A DNA stretch of 64,000 nucleotides, from positions 71,098,748 to 71,162,747 of the forward strand of contig CM038038.1 in NCBI GenBank assembly GCA_021397845.1. Reading direction: 5' to 3'. Source of the stretch: Areca catechu. Taxonomy: Eukaryota; Streptophyta; Magnoliopsida; Arecales; Arecaceae. Numbering within the stretch: the stretch's first letter is position 1; each line of letters opens with the position of its first letter. Positions 1 through 9,916 of this stretch are shown here, one piece after another. The translations under genes and the position numbers were made by a program. The notes beneath the pieces were generated by a model. The model made no database searches, had not been told where the DNA came from, and saw nothing but the letters and a program-made list of their open reading frames with translations.

Positions 1-768
1 AACGCGGGGGCAACATACCAGCACCTGGTCAATAGAGTTTTCAAAGACCAGATCGGCCGCAACATGCAGGTGTACATGGACGACATGCTGGTAATGAGCA
101 AACCCGATTCGGACCACGTGGCTGACTTGGCGGAGACATTCGGCAACCTCCGACATCATCAGATGAAGTTGAACCCGGTGAAGTGCGCCTTCGGCGTCTC
201 CGCCGGGAAATTTCTAGGATTCATGGTGACCCAAAGAGGAATTGAAGCCAACCCGGAGAAGGTCCAGGCCATCCTGGACATGGAGCCGCCCGCCTCCAAG
301 AAGCAAGTGCAGCAACTCACCGGCCGAGTTGCGGCCCTCAGCCGCTTTATCTCCAGGTCGGTAGACTGCTGCCGTCCCTTCTTCAAGGTGCTGAGAAAGA
401 TGAACGACTTCGCTTGGACCGTGGAATGCCAAAAGGCCTTCAAGAAGCTGAAGAGGATGCTCGCGTCGCCACCGTTGCTGTCCAGGCCCGAGGAGGGGGA
501 AGAGCTTATCCTCTACCTAGCAGTCACCCCGGAAGTCATCAGCTCGGTCTTGGTTCGGATCGATGGCCAGGGAGTCCAGTGGCCGGTGTACTATACCAGC
601 AAGCTTCTCCGTGACGCGGAGCTCAGGTATTCTCGGCCCGAGAAACTTGTTTTTGCGCTAATAGTGTCTGCCCAGCATCTCAGGCCCTATTTCCAAGCGC
701 ACCCCATCGCTGTCCTGACGGATCAACCACTGAAAGCGGTGCTCAGCCGACCCGATACTTCGGGATGA
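1..768 (+). pseudogene. pol: TatX pol, part 1: reverse transcriptase end and first RNase H
   Basis: Frame 1 is open from base 1, so this is a fragment of a longer polyprotein; the ATG at 64 is internal. The RT active-site motif YMDDMLV is at about 76-96, followed by the RT thumb/connection. The first RNase H-like domain (about 480-768) reads LYLAVTPEVISSVLVR, where active RNase H would have an Asp-containing motif; a degenerate first RNase H is usual in Tat elements. The frame ends at TGA 766-768, best explained as CGA to TGA because the same frame continues with normal connection sequence at 769. The RT would copy element RNA in cytoplasmic particles. Confidence 0.9.
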
Positions 769-1764
769 TTGGCAAAGTGGGCACTGAAGATCAGCGAGTT
801 CGACATTACGTACAGGCCAAGGTCAGCCATGAAGGCACAGGTGCTGGCCGACTTCTTGGTCGAATGTGCAGGCTTGGGCAAGGAGCCCGAGGAAGGCCCC
901 TCAGGCCAGCCGATGGAGATAGGCACCGATGAGCCCGGAGAGGACGCCTGGATCCTCCATGTGGATGGAGCCTCAAACTCCGACGGGAGCGGGGCTGGGC
1001 TCATCCTTGCCAACAGCAACGGGGTCGTCGCCGAATGCACACTCCGTTTCCAATTCCCCGCGACAAATAACCAGGCGGAGTACGAAGCACTTCTTGCCGG
1101 ACTGAGAGTCTCTCGCGAGCTGGGTGTAACCAACCTCAAAGCTTTCATTGATTCCCAGCTCGTGGCGGGACAGGTCTCCGGGGAGTATGCCGCACATGAC
1201 CCCCAAATGGCGAAATACATGGAGCTCGTCAAGGCGGGTGCATCCAGATTCTGGCGCTTCAACATCTTCCACATCCCTCGCAGGGAGAACGCCTGCGTGG
1301 ACACTCTCTCTCGGTTGGCAACCCTGCCGGACTCGATGCTGGGCCGCGCTCACGTGGAGTGCCTTGAGATCCCAAGCCTCGAGGCACCGGCGGAGGTCTA
1401 TCAGGTCAGCCATGAACCCAGCTGGATGGACAAGTACGTCGAATACATCATCAGTGGCACCCTGCTAGAGGACCGCGAGGTGGCTCGCCTTATCAGAAAG
1501 AAAGCCGTGCGGTTCATCCTGATGGATGGGCAGTTGTATCGAAGATCCTTCTCCTACCCCCTCCTCAAGTGCGTAGGACCCACGGAAGCCAAGCTTGTGC
1601 TCCAGGAGATTCATGAAGGCGTCTGCGGGAACCACGTGGGGGGCAGGGCATTGGCGTACAAGGCCCTCCGTGAGGGCTACTTCTGGGAGACAATGAAGGA
1701 AGACGCCGCTGACTTCGTGAAGAAGTGCGACCGGTGCCAGCATCACGCCACGGTGCAACGGTAG
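769..1764 (+). pseudogene. pol: TatX pol, part 2: archaeal-type RNase H and integrase zinc domain
   Basis: Same frame as part 1, directly after the 766 stop. The segment around 955-1330 is the archaeal-type RNase H (RVT_3-like): VDGASN at the start, NNQAEYEALL with the catalytic Glu, FIDSQL, and a final Asp in NACVDTLSRL, so the D-E-D-D set looks complete. The end (about 1600-1755) holds the integrase HHCC zinc finger, with His in IHEG and GNHVGG and Cys in KKCDRCQ. The frame ends at TAG 1762-1764, read as CAG to TAG because integrase continues without a shift. The second RNase H is thought to replace the degenerate first one in Tat elements. Confidence 0.9.
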
Positions 1765-2655
1765 CCCTCCAACCCAATCTCCCAGCTCTCAGCTCCTTGG
1801 CCGTTCGTCCAGTGGGGGATGGACCTCCTGGGCCCATTCCTGTCGGCGTCTGGACAGCGGAAGTTCTTGATAGTGGCCATCGACTACTTCACAAAGTGGG
1901 TCGAGGCCGAACCCTTGGCGAGGATCACCGAGGCAAACGTCGCCAAGTTCTTTTGGAAGTCGATCGTTTGCCGCTTCGGCCTCTCCCACACCGTGGTTAC
2001 TGACAACGGGCGCCAGTTCGACTGCCGGGAGTTCGAAGAGTTCTGCAGCAACCTCGGCATCAGGCATCGCTTCACCTCGGTGGCGCATCCCCAGACCAAT
2101 GGGGAGGCCAAAGTCACGAACAGGACCATTCTTCAGGGCCTCCGCACGCGGCTGGACCAGGCCAAGGGCAGGTGGGCCGACGAGCTCCCCAGTGTCCTCT
2201 GGGCATACCACACCACCCTGAGGATGGCTACCGACGAGACCCCGTTCAACCTCATCTTCGGAGCCGAGGCGGTCATCCCGATCGAGCTCAGCCTACCCAT
2301 GCTGCGTGTGGAGCAATATGACGAGATAGAAAACCCAGCCAGGATGATGCTCAACCTTGACCTTCTCGAGGAAACGAGGGACAAGGCTAGAGTTCGAATG
2401 GCGGTGTATAGGCAGCGTGTGGCCAGGTATTACAACTCCCGAGTGCGACCGAAGGTTTTTTGTCCCGGAGATTTGGTCCTCCGGCGCGCTGAAGCTTCCC
2501 AGCCACGGGAATGCGGCAAGCTCTCGCCCAACTGGGAGGGCCCATACCGGGTGGCAGAAGCCCTCCCTCATGGCGCATACTACCTGGAGGAGTTGGGAGG
2601 TGCCAGGTTCCCCAGGACATGGAACGCCTCGAACCTAAGAATGTATTATCAGTGA
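1765..2655 (+). pseudogene. pol: TatX pol, part 3: integrase catalytic core and C terminus
   Basis: The same frame continues after the 1762 stop; the first Met (1819) is internal. The integrase core has the first Asp in WGMDLLGP and the second in VTDNGRQF. The third catalytic residue, normally Glu in a GQAEVTNR-type motif, is Lys here (GEAKVTNR, AAA codon near 2110). The core should therefore be inactive even without the nonsense codons. The C-terminal part ends with a GPYRV stretch and RTWNASNLRMYYQ, the normal end of Tat pol, followed by TGA 2653-2655. No chromodomain is present, as expected for Tat. Confidence 0.9.
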
Positions 2656-2779
2656 TGTAAGGTTTTCTACTCCCGTAATAAAGTTCCCCCGCTTCAAACG
2701 CTCTCTTCTCACTTTGAAGGAAAATCGGTGCATGGCCCTGGGCTCGGCATGACCGATCATGGCCGACGACCGAAGGAAT

Positions 2780-3437
2780 CGGGAGATCCTGGGCTTCGAC
2801 CTGGAAGGTGGGACAGAACCCAGTTCGACCACGCAAGCCCGGAGAACAGCTCGGCAAGCCGTGCAAGGCTTGAGGAAGCCTGCGGCCCCGGGGTTCAGTC
2901 CGGAGATCCTGGGCTTCAGCCTGGAAGGTGGCGCAGAACCCAGTTCGGCCATGCAAGCCCAGAGAACAGCTCGGCAAGCCGCGCAAGGCTTGAGGAAGCC
3001 TGCGGCCCCGGGGTTCAGTCCGGAGATCCTGGGCTTCGGCCTGGAAGGTGGCGCAGAACCCAGTTCGGCCATGCAAGCCCGGAGAACAGCTCGGCAAGCC
3101 GTGCAAGGCTTAAGGAAGCCTGCGGCCCCGGGGTTCAGTCCGGAGATCCTGGGCTTCGGCCTAGAAGGTGGCGCAGAACCCAGTTCGGCCATGCAAGCCC
3201 GGAGAACAGCTCGGCAAGCCGTGCAAGGCTTGAGGAAGCCTGCGGCCCCGGGGTTCAGTTCGGAGATCCTGGGTTCGGCCTGGAAGGTGGCGCAGAACCC
3301 AGTTCGCCCATGCAAGCCCGGAGAGCAGCTCGGCAAGCCACGCAAGGCTTGAGAAAGCCTGCGGCCCTGGGGTTCAGTCCAGAGGTCCCGGGCTTCGGCC
3401 TGGAAGGCGGGGCAGAAACCATGTCGCCCACGCGAGT
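2780..3437 (+). repeat. 120-bp tandem array in the TatX 3' untranslated region
   Basis: About 5.5 copies of a 120-bp unit start near 2781, 2901, 3021, 3141 and 3261, with a partial copy from 3380. The fifth copy is one base short and the last copies are the most diverged. Because 120 is a multiple of 3 and the unit lacks stops in several frames, long ORFs appear on both strands here; I treat them as artefacts. Tandem arrays between pol and the 3' LTR are common in Tat elements. Confidence 0.93.
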
Positions 3438-3785
3438 ATGAAGGCGATCCCAAAGACGGACCCGCTCAAGGCCTACTCTGACGCCGCGCGGTCCGGGATG
3501 TCCCGACCTTCGATTTGAGCAACGGAAGGGACCAGGCCTACGATCGTTTCAGCACTCCACCATCAACATCTCAAAAAAAAAAAAAAAAAAAAAAAAAGAA
3601 GGAGAAAAAGGGAGATAGGGGAGTGGAGAAGAAGATGAACTCTAGGCTTGGTCAAACAGTGTCTTCATTAATCTGAGCAACAGTGCAAGCCGGGAATTCC
3701 GACAGGCCGGGAGTCCCCAAAAAAAAAGAAGAAGAAGAAAAAGAAATACAACTGCGACAACGGAGCAGGGCGAGAAGACGGTTGC
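3438..3785. other. Convergent spacer with A- and purine-rich tracts
   Basis: This stretch separates pol (+ strand) from the end of the antisense gene (- strand). It holds a run of about 26 A around 3573-3598, purine-rich sequence to about 3640 and a second A/G tract at about 3719-3747. No coding sequence is seen. It is where the two convergent transcripts would end. Confidence 0.6.
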
Positions 3786-4496
3786 TCAGTTTGGTGCAGG
3801 GTCGGAGCCCTCCGCCGGGGTCGTGAGCTCTGCATCCTCGCCTTCTGCGGCGGCCGGCTCTTGAGGCTGCTCCGGAGCCACGGCTTCGCTGGTCGACGGG
3901 GCCGCAGGAGTGGCGTCGGCCGCACCGGAGGCTCTGCTCTCGACTCCTTGCCTCCTACCTCCGAGCACCACCCCGCTGAGGTCGAGCTCGGGGAAGAAGG
4001 CCCCTACTTTCTCCCTGCACATCCGGAACCCCTTCAGGAAGGAGTCCATGGCGGCCTCCCGAACCTCCGACATGTACTCGTCGAAAGCCCAGAACTTCGG
4101 GATGGCCTCCTGCGCCTCCCGCTTCGCGGCCTCCAGGAGTCCGTTGATGTACGCACTCCGGTCCTTCGCCGCGTTCGCGTCTCACCGAGCCTCCTCCAGC
4201 TGGCGCTCCAGCCACTGGGAGTGGGCCTGAAGACGAGCCCTCTCCGTCGCGTCCTCCTCCGTGCGACGCTGGTGGGAGAGCCTCTCCTCCGACAAAGAAG
4301 CCTCCAGCTCCTTGTTCCGCCCCTCGGAACGCGCCAGGTCAGTCTGGAGGGCTTGGTTGCTGGCTCGCAGCTCGACCCCCTTTTCCATGAGGTCCTTGAC
4401 GTCAGCTGCGAGCTTGCCGAGCTTCTTCTCCTTCTCGGCGTCCCTCTTCGCGTTCCTTACGATGAAGTTCCTCAGTAGGAGAACGTCATTTCCAAT

Positions 4497-4575
4497 CTGC
4501 ATAAATAGAGCAACCGGGTTAGGAGAAAAGGCCACTAAAATCATGAAAGACAGAGAAGAATGAGCTCGGGCTTAC
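4497..4575 (-). other. Probable intron 2 of the TatX antisense gene
   Basis: On the minus strand the donor is GTAAGC at 4575 and the acceptor TTTATGCAG ends at 4497; length 79 bp, phase 0. It connects exon 2 (ending LPQLFT) to exon 3 (starting IGNDVLLLRN). The TatY copy has a matching acceptor (TGCAG before IRTDILLIRD, near 35175). Confidence 0.7.
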
Positions 4576-5123
4576 CGTGAAGAGCTGCGGGAGGATCCCG
4601 AGCAAGGCGTCTGCATAGTCCCGGCCGTCCCGAGCTCGGCAGTCCCGGGCTGTGGAGGCGTACTCCATGACCTTCTCCGCGAGCCCCTTGTCGCGGATGA
4701 CTAAACACCGGTGGGTGATCACCGGTGGCGGAGCTGTCAGGTCGGCTCCGGCGATGGCTGTCCCTTCAGCTGGGGTCGCAATCGACGGGCCGACAGAGGC
4801 CACGGGCTGCGCCGTCGGAGCCGCAGCGATGATGGGACCGGCGCTGGACAGAGCCTCGGGCGGTGGAGCCCCCTCGACGGCAGTGCCACCAGGTCTGGCA
4901 GTCGAGGCATCAACGGCCCCGCCCCGAGGCAACCTGGGCGGGGGAGCAGTGGCCACTGGGCTGGGCACGATCGTCGATGCAATCTCCCGGCCCGCCTCAG
5001 TACGAGCCCTCTTGGCCGCGGGCTCGTCTACCTCCGGGATGTCTCTCTGGGCCGTGCCCTCTAGAAGGCTCTCCAGTGAGAACTTCATACATGCAATGCA
5101 AAAGAATAGAACGTCAGCCGACT

Positions 5124-5181
5124 CTGTCATGAAGAAAAAGAGTGCAGAAGTCAAAGGAGGACCGAATCTCACCCGACTCAC
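5124..5181 (-). other. Probable intron 1 of the TatX antisense gene
   Basis: On the minus strand the donor is GTGAGT at 5181-5176 and the acceptor CAG at 5126-5124, after a T-rich stretch. The intron is phase 1 and joins the two exon frames correctly. At 58 bp it is short for a plant intron. The TatY copy keeps a GTGAGTC donor at the matching place (44757-44751). Confidence 0.5.
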
Positions 5182-6028
5182 GGATGGGACTGATCCCGGC
5201 CTCAAAAAGATTCTGCTCTGAATGCAGAACCTCGAGCGCCGGGACCACGTCACTCAAGAGTAGGGAGTAGGCCTCCTAGTCCGCCGACTCAACTTGGGAG
5301 TTCCGGTTCGGAGACCGGTCCGGTTCACTCCGGGGCCAGTCGACATCTTCGACCGAGGCGAAGAAAAACCGGCTCTTCCAGCCCTTGATAGAAGAAGGGA
5401 GGTCGAACCGGAGACACCTGGGCCGGGGCGAAATATACCACCAGCCGTCATCGGTGGAGTACTTCTTCAGGGTAAACATGGCCCTGAAGAGGGAGAAACG
5501 GGCAACGAACCCATGAAAGTGACAGAAGACTATGAAGGAGAAGATGACCCGGATGGCATTGGGAGCCAACTGGGCCGGAACAAGCCAGAAATGGCTGAGA
5601 AAAGAGAGGAAGAAGGGGTGCAGAGGAAATCGAAGACCCCCAAGGAAGAAGTCTTCGTAGAAGGCTATGCAGCCGGGGCCACTCATGGTGACGCGCTCCC
5701 CGGGCCGCGGAACAAATAGACGAATTGATCCCGGGATACCGTAGGCCTCCCGGAGCAAAGAAAGATCACCTTCGATCATGGTGGAAGCATGACCGGAGGG
5801 ACCGACGGGAAGAAGAGGCGGAGCAGGAAGAGAAAGAAGAGGCATAGCGGGAGCAACCGGAGGAGACCAGACCCCCCTAGGGATGCCGATGGTGACACCC
5901 CCGGGTTGCAGACACCGGCGGATCTCCTCCGGGATCGTTTCCTCCTCTGAGGAGGAAGAAGATGGAGTCCTCGGTCGGGATGGACCGGCCTCGTCCGGAT
6001 TGGAAGAGACATAGCGACGACATGCCAT

Positions 6029-6489
6029 GGCAAAGAGGAGGACAAGGATTCAGAGAGGAAAAGAGAGAGGGGAACTAGAGAAGGATGGAGGCACTCACTG
6101 AAAATATGCCAAGCGAACGCAGGGCAATGGAAGTTAGCCTGCAGCAAACCGCCCACGGAGAAAGGGGAAAGGCCTCATTCTGGAAAGTTCCCTCTTTTAC
6201 AAACTCAGTCAACAGTGGTCGTACCCGTTATTCCGCCCCGAGCCACTGAGCGATCGCCACGTGGATGCACGCCCGACATCGACGCCTCGTTAGCAGGGTA
6301 ACGACCTCTGCCTCGAAGCGACGCATTTATTGCGGGCAAGTGGGCGACGCGTGGCGGCTTCCTATAGGGTTTCAGGCGCATCGAGCCGCGGCGACAAGGA
6401 TCGTGGCAATTATGATGCAAGATCTTTGCCTCCCCACGTCATATCTGCATTTAATCCCGATGTTCCGTTCTACGACGCCCCAACGGAAC
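6029..6489. other. TatX non-coding 3' region upstream of the antisense gene
   Basis: This lies between the antisense gene start and the polypurine tract. It is 3' untranslated sequence for the element RNA and would hold the promoter of the antisense gene. I find no clear TATA box and no coding sequence. Confidence 0.5.
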
Positions 6490-6507
6490 GGCGGGCTGGG
6501 GAGCAAC
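6490..6507 (+). promoter_or_regulatory. TatX polypurine tract
   Basis: The purine-rich GGCGGGCTGGGGAGCAAC lies directly before the TG that opens the 3' LTR. It would prime plus-strand DNA synthesis. TatZ has GAGAGTGGGGGGCAAC in the same place (55419-55434). Confidence 0.7.
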
Positions 6508-6684
6508 TGTTACGGCCGTAACGATGACGTGGCCGGGCTCAGATACCGTCAAATATGATCGAGCCACGTGGAGGTTTCTCCGGCCGAGTCAGCGCCACAT
6601 TGCCAAGGCCGAGCTCGGCAAGGCTACTCCGCCAGACGACTTCCTAAGACAAACTGCTCTCGCCGAAGTCGAGCTCGGTTCGGG

Positions 6685-7292
6685 GCTCCTCTACCACCTC
6701 ACCTGGCACCCACCCAGGAGGGGTCCGCCTAGGCCGAGGTCGGCCTATCCTTCGCTCCTTCGCCAGGTGGCCCCCGGAGATGGGCCCACCTCGGCCGAAG
6801 CCAGGCGACCTCCTGCCACCTCGCCTGGCGCCCACCCAGGAGGGGTCCGCCTAGGCCGAGGTCGGCCGATCCTTCGCTCCTTCGCCAGGTGGCCCCCAGA
6901 GACGGGCCCACCTCGATCGAAGTCAGGCGACCTCCTTCCACCTCGCCAGGTGTCCACCTAGGAGGGGTCCACCTAGGCCGAGGTCGGCCGATCCTTCGCT
7001 CCTTCGCCAGGTGGCCCCAGGAGACGGGCCCACCTCGGTCGAAGCCAGGCGACCTCCTGCCACCTCGCCAGGTGTCCACCCAGGAGGGGTCCACCTAGGC
7101 TGAGGTCGGCCGATCCTTCGCTCCTTCACCAGGTGGCCCGTGGAGACGGGCCCACCTCGGCCAAAGCCAGGCGACCTCCTGCCACCTCGCCAGGTGTCCA
7201 CCCAGGAGGGGTCCACCTAGGCCGAGGTCGGCCGATCCTTCGCTCCTCCGACAGGTGGCCCCCGGGGACGGGTCCGCCTCGACCGAGGTCAG
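6685..7292 (+). repeat. 122-bp tandem array inside the TatX LTR
   Basis: About five copies; the AGGAGGGGTCC landmark recurs at 6716, 6838, 6960, 7082 and 7204, always 122 bp apart. Units differ by scattered substitutions. They lie upstream of the probable TATA box, in the U3 part of the LTR. ORFs read through this array are artefacts. Confidence 0.92.
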
Positions 7293-7695
7293 GCCGCCCG
7301 TACGGAGAAGGTCCCAGGGAAGGAGGTGCAGGCCCCGAGGTCATCCCTCGGGCCGTACGCATCATAGATGGTGCCCCGTACGGATGGCGGCGGCACGCGA
7401 AACACCATTTGCATCGGCCCGACAGGTCCCGCAGCCGAGAGGCACGATTCTGACAAAACAGGCCCCATAGACGGATGGCGCCCACACTTGGGAAAGAGAG
7501 CGCTCTCACTGGGCCCAAGGTCTGACCGGCCGCCTTACCAGCGCCGCCCCCCCCTTTCTGTCTTTGCCTTTTCCCTGTTGGGCTCGGCGGACGAGGTCGG
7601 AAAGCCGCCTAGCCCTCCTCACCGAAAAGGGGAAAGAGAAAGGGACGGGGGAGGGGAGCCTCCCAGGAGGAGAAGACAGGCGAACGGCGGGAGGA

Positions 7696-7704
7696 GATAA
7701 AAGG
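7696..7704 (+). promoter_or_regulatory. TATA-like box in the TatX LTR
   Basis: GATAAAAGG lies about 400 bp from the LTR end in a GC-rich setting. It is the best TATA candidate for element transcription; no start-site evidence is available. Confidence 0.4.
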
Positions 7705-8100
7705 AAGGAAGCTGGGGACGACAAGGTAAGCGGACAAGCCTGGGGATAAGGAAGAAGCAGCGGCAAAAAGCCTCGCTCCGAGAGTGAGATCCGAGGTCTC
7801 GAGAGGGGATCGCTTGGTGTGAGCTCGGCAAGGAGGCCCAGCCGAATTTCTGGTCCCCAGAGCACCTTTCTTACTAGTAAATTCTCTAAGTCTGGAACCC
7901 CTTAGGGGGTCCATCTTGGAGAATCTGTTCCTTCTCGTCGTCTACTGACTTGACCGTCGGAGCTCCCTTGCCGGAATCCCCAGCCAGGGTCTTCTAATCC
8001 CTTCTTGCAGGTTCGCGCAGCCAGGGAGGCTCCCTCGCCAGGCGGTTAGGGAGGATCCACGGATCCGAGGCGCGGGCGCGGTGACGAGAGCGGCAACAGG

Positions 8101-8376
8101 ATGGTCTTCACACTTTTATTTCAGGATGCCCTGGTAGATCTGACAGGTGAGGACAGCCGGCTACTGCTACACACTGACATATATACTCTGAAATTCCTTA
8201 CTAGAATGGGATTTATAAAAGTAGACGGCCATTGGATTCGAAAGACTTCAGGTATTCCGATAACACTTTCAGATGATTCACAGGAGGACACTCAAGCAGT
8301 AGAGAGACTTGGTGAGGAGGCTGATACACATGCCGATGAGACTGGACTATCAGAGCCAGCTCCTACCACTCCTCGT
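8101..8376 (+). pseudogene. Copia A extra ORF, first visible part (putative plant transposon protein)
   Basis: The reading frame runs from the TatX junction to the solo LTR. The stretch HTDIYTLKFLTRMGFIKVDG resembles the end of the plant 'putative plant transposon protein' domain (PF20167 type), in which a HTDTYT...RMGF...DG motif is typical. The following residues are acidic and Ser/Thr-rich. The N-terminal half would lie left of TatX, outside the window. The ATG at 8101 is probably internal. The function of this family is not known. Copia F carries a homologue (56560-58160). Confidence 0.6.
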
Positions 8377-9239
8377 TGTTGCCTAGAAATGGAGCCCAAA
8401 AGGGGGGGTGAATCGGGTCTTTTAAAAAATTTAAAGTAATAATGTGCAGGCCTTGTGGTGTTTGTGAGTAATAAAATTGATGCACTAGATTATATGCAGC
8501 AGAAATTAATAAATAGAGTGCAAGAAGTAAAGAGCAAAAGATAGAAGAGATAGTCACACACAAACACAAGGTTTATAATGGTTTGGTGCAAACCTAGCAC
8601 CTACATCCACTCTCTAAGCCACCCTTGAAAACTCTACTATAATCTCTCCAAAATTATAGCCGACTTGTTTTTAAAAAGGCTCACAAGTCAAAACCAATGT
8701 TGGTTTTATCACCTAGGCTCACCAACAAACCTTTATACTTGTTTTGTCTTTGGGCTCATAAGTCAACCCTAGTTGGTTTTGTCCCTTTGGCTCACCAACA
8801 AACCACAGCAACCTTCTTTCAAGACACCCTTGAAAGCAAGATCAAATCATAAGAGAATTTTAGATATACAATTTAAATAAACAAAACAAACTCTCTTCAA
8901 GAGTAGAATGGAAGCTTTGAGGCTCTAATTTGATGCTTGTCTTGTCTTCTCCTTGGAATATGTTTCAAGCTCTCATTTTGGAATGTTGAAAGGATATGCT
9001 TGTAGGATTTTTCAGGGAATCACTCTTTAAATGGCTCTTGAAGTAAAGTTTTTGAGAGAATATTGGATTTTTATCTTTCAATGGACTTCAATGCCTCAAG
9101 AATAAGTTTGGTGAAGCTTAAACACAAAGAAAAACTTCCAAAAAATAGTTTGTGACCATTTGAGCTTTGAATCTAGCCGTTGGGAGCTTGAAAAGATGTT
9201 TCTGCAACTCAAAAAAATAGATCCATTAGGGTTGTCCGA

Positions 9240-9665
9240 ACTCGAGTGTCGATACTTGGTTTATTAGGTGTCGACACTTGGCTGTCAGGTGTCGACACTT
9301 GACTTCCAGGTGTCGACACTTGAACTTTCAAGTGTCGATACTTGATTCACAGGTGTCGACACTTGATACAAAAACATTCCTTTGGCCATGTTCTGGATTT
9401 TCAAAAAGTCTCAGGCCTTGAGTCGATACTTGGGAACTTAAGTGCTGATACTTGACACTTGATACAAAAACATTCCTTTGGCCATGTTCTGGATTTTCAA
9501 AAAGTCTCAGGCCTTGAGTCGATACTTGGGAACTTAAGTGTTGATACTTGAGTTTCAGGTGTCGACACTTGAATTCTGGGTGTCGATACTTGGCATACCA
9601 AGGAGTTTTTTTGCGTACCAAATGTTGAAGTGTCGACACTTGATTTTCTAGGTGTCGACACTTGG
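9240..9665. repeat. Array of GTCGACACTTG motifs
   Basis: About 14 copies of a 10-14 bp motif around the palindrome AAGTGTCGACACTT occur here, with TCGATACTT and TGATACTT variants, spaced roughly 20-50 bp apart. Similar motifs occur in the copia F LTR (from 63700) and between its pol and extra ORF (58327-58412). Confidence 0.85.
9361..9552. repeat. 96-bp tandem duplication within the solo LTR
   Basis: Positions 9361-9456 and 9457-9552 are nearly identical copies that start ACTTGATACAAAAACATTCC. The duplication adds two to three more copies of the GTCGACACTTG-type motif. Confidence 0.93.
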
Positions 9666-9916
9666 TTCTACAAAATTCATAATTAAGTGCAATTAAAACC
9701 AAAAATACAAGTGTTGATTATGAAACTTAAATCCAATATAAATAAGCAATAATTGAACTTGTTTAATCCCTTTTTGCATGGAAAAGACTCCTCAAATTGT
9801 GAAATATGCTTCGTGCCACAGCGTGCCACGATACTTTAATTTTGAAAATTTGAGATGCTTGATTCTTGAAAACTCATAACTAGAAATAAACATTAGTACA
9901 TAATATGTACTCAACA

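Larger units (their letters stand above)
3786..6028 (-). pseudogene. TatX antisense extra gene (Transposase_28-like), three exons
   Basis: It reads opposite to pol from ATG 6028-6026. Exon 1 (6028-5182) has a Ser/Glu-rich start, then about 120 residues resembling the plant 'putative gypsy type transposon' domain (PF04195): SGPGCIAFYEDFFLGGLRFP, then LAPNAIRVIFSF and DDGWWYISPRP. Exon 2 (5123-4576) is Ala/Pro-rich. Exon 3 (4496-3786) is a charged coiled coil (AKRDAEKEKKLGKLAADVKD). Joined, the exons make 2106 bases, exactly 702 codons. Two in-frame stops are present: TAG 5278-5276 in exon 1 and TGA 4184-4182 in exon 3, both explainable by C-to-T change. Antisense extra ORFs of unknown function are known in Tat elements. 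TatY carries a homologue at 28132-45613. Confidence 0.75.
1..8098 (+). mobile_element. TatX: Ty3/gypsy Tat-lineage LTR retrotransposon, 3' part
   Basis: The 5' LTR, gag, protease and most of RT lie before base 1. Seen here, in order: RT end, first RNase H, second archaeal-type RNase H, integrase, a 120-bp tandem array, an antisense extra gene, a polypurine tract and a 3' LTR. Two RNase H domains plus an antisense gene between pol and the 3' LTR are known marks of the plant Tat lineage. The base after the LTR is inside a copia element, so TatX inserted into copia A. The right-hand target copy would be GGATG (8099-8103); the left copy is outside the window. The element is GC-rich compared with the copia DNA next to it. 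Confidence 0.9.
6508..8098 (+). repeat. TatX 3' LTR
   Basis: It starts TGTTACGG and ends GGCAACA (TG...CA), 1591 bp. It contains a 122-bp tandem array and a TATA-like box. Its last 200 bases resemble the end of the TatZ LTR (CACTGACTTGATCG-type block, then TTGCAGG), which supports the boundary. The 5' LTR is outside the window, so LTR identity cannot be used to date it. Confidence 0.85.
8377..9916 (-). repeat. Solo LTR of a copia element related to copia F
   Basis: Read on the minus strand it starts TGTTGAGTACATA and ends GGCAACA. The CCCCCCTTTT region near its end and the sequence around 8520-8690 match the LTR of copia F at 62897-64000 (for example the block around GCACCTACATCCA). It is 1540 bp long and carries no internal element sequence. 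It splits the copia A extra ORF. I could not find a matching 5-bp target duplication (CTCGT on the left, TTTTG on the right). Confidence 0.75.

Noticed and set aside
2387..3453. Long ORFs on both strands over the 120-bp array
   Set aside because: They arise because the repeat period is a multiple of three and lacks stops; no domain is seen, and they overlap the end of pol and each other.
3573..3598. Poly(A) tail of a SINE or processed pseudogene
   Set aside because: The A-run sits inside the Tat spacer, without a target duplication or tRNA-like head.
5083..5172. Alternative splice pair (donor at 5172, acceptor at 5083) for intron 1 of the antisense gene
   Set aside because: The donor is phase 1 and the acceptor phase 0, so it would break the frame; 5181/5124 fits.
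6644..7518. Long ORFs in the TatX LTR
   Set aside because: They are translations of the 122-bp tandem repeats in the LTR and have no family resemblance.
9361..9552. CRISPR-like array from regularly repeated GTCGACACTTG motifs
   Set aside because: Spacing is irregular, motifs vary, and the setting is a plant copia LTR.
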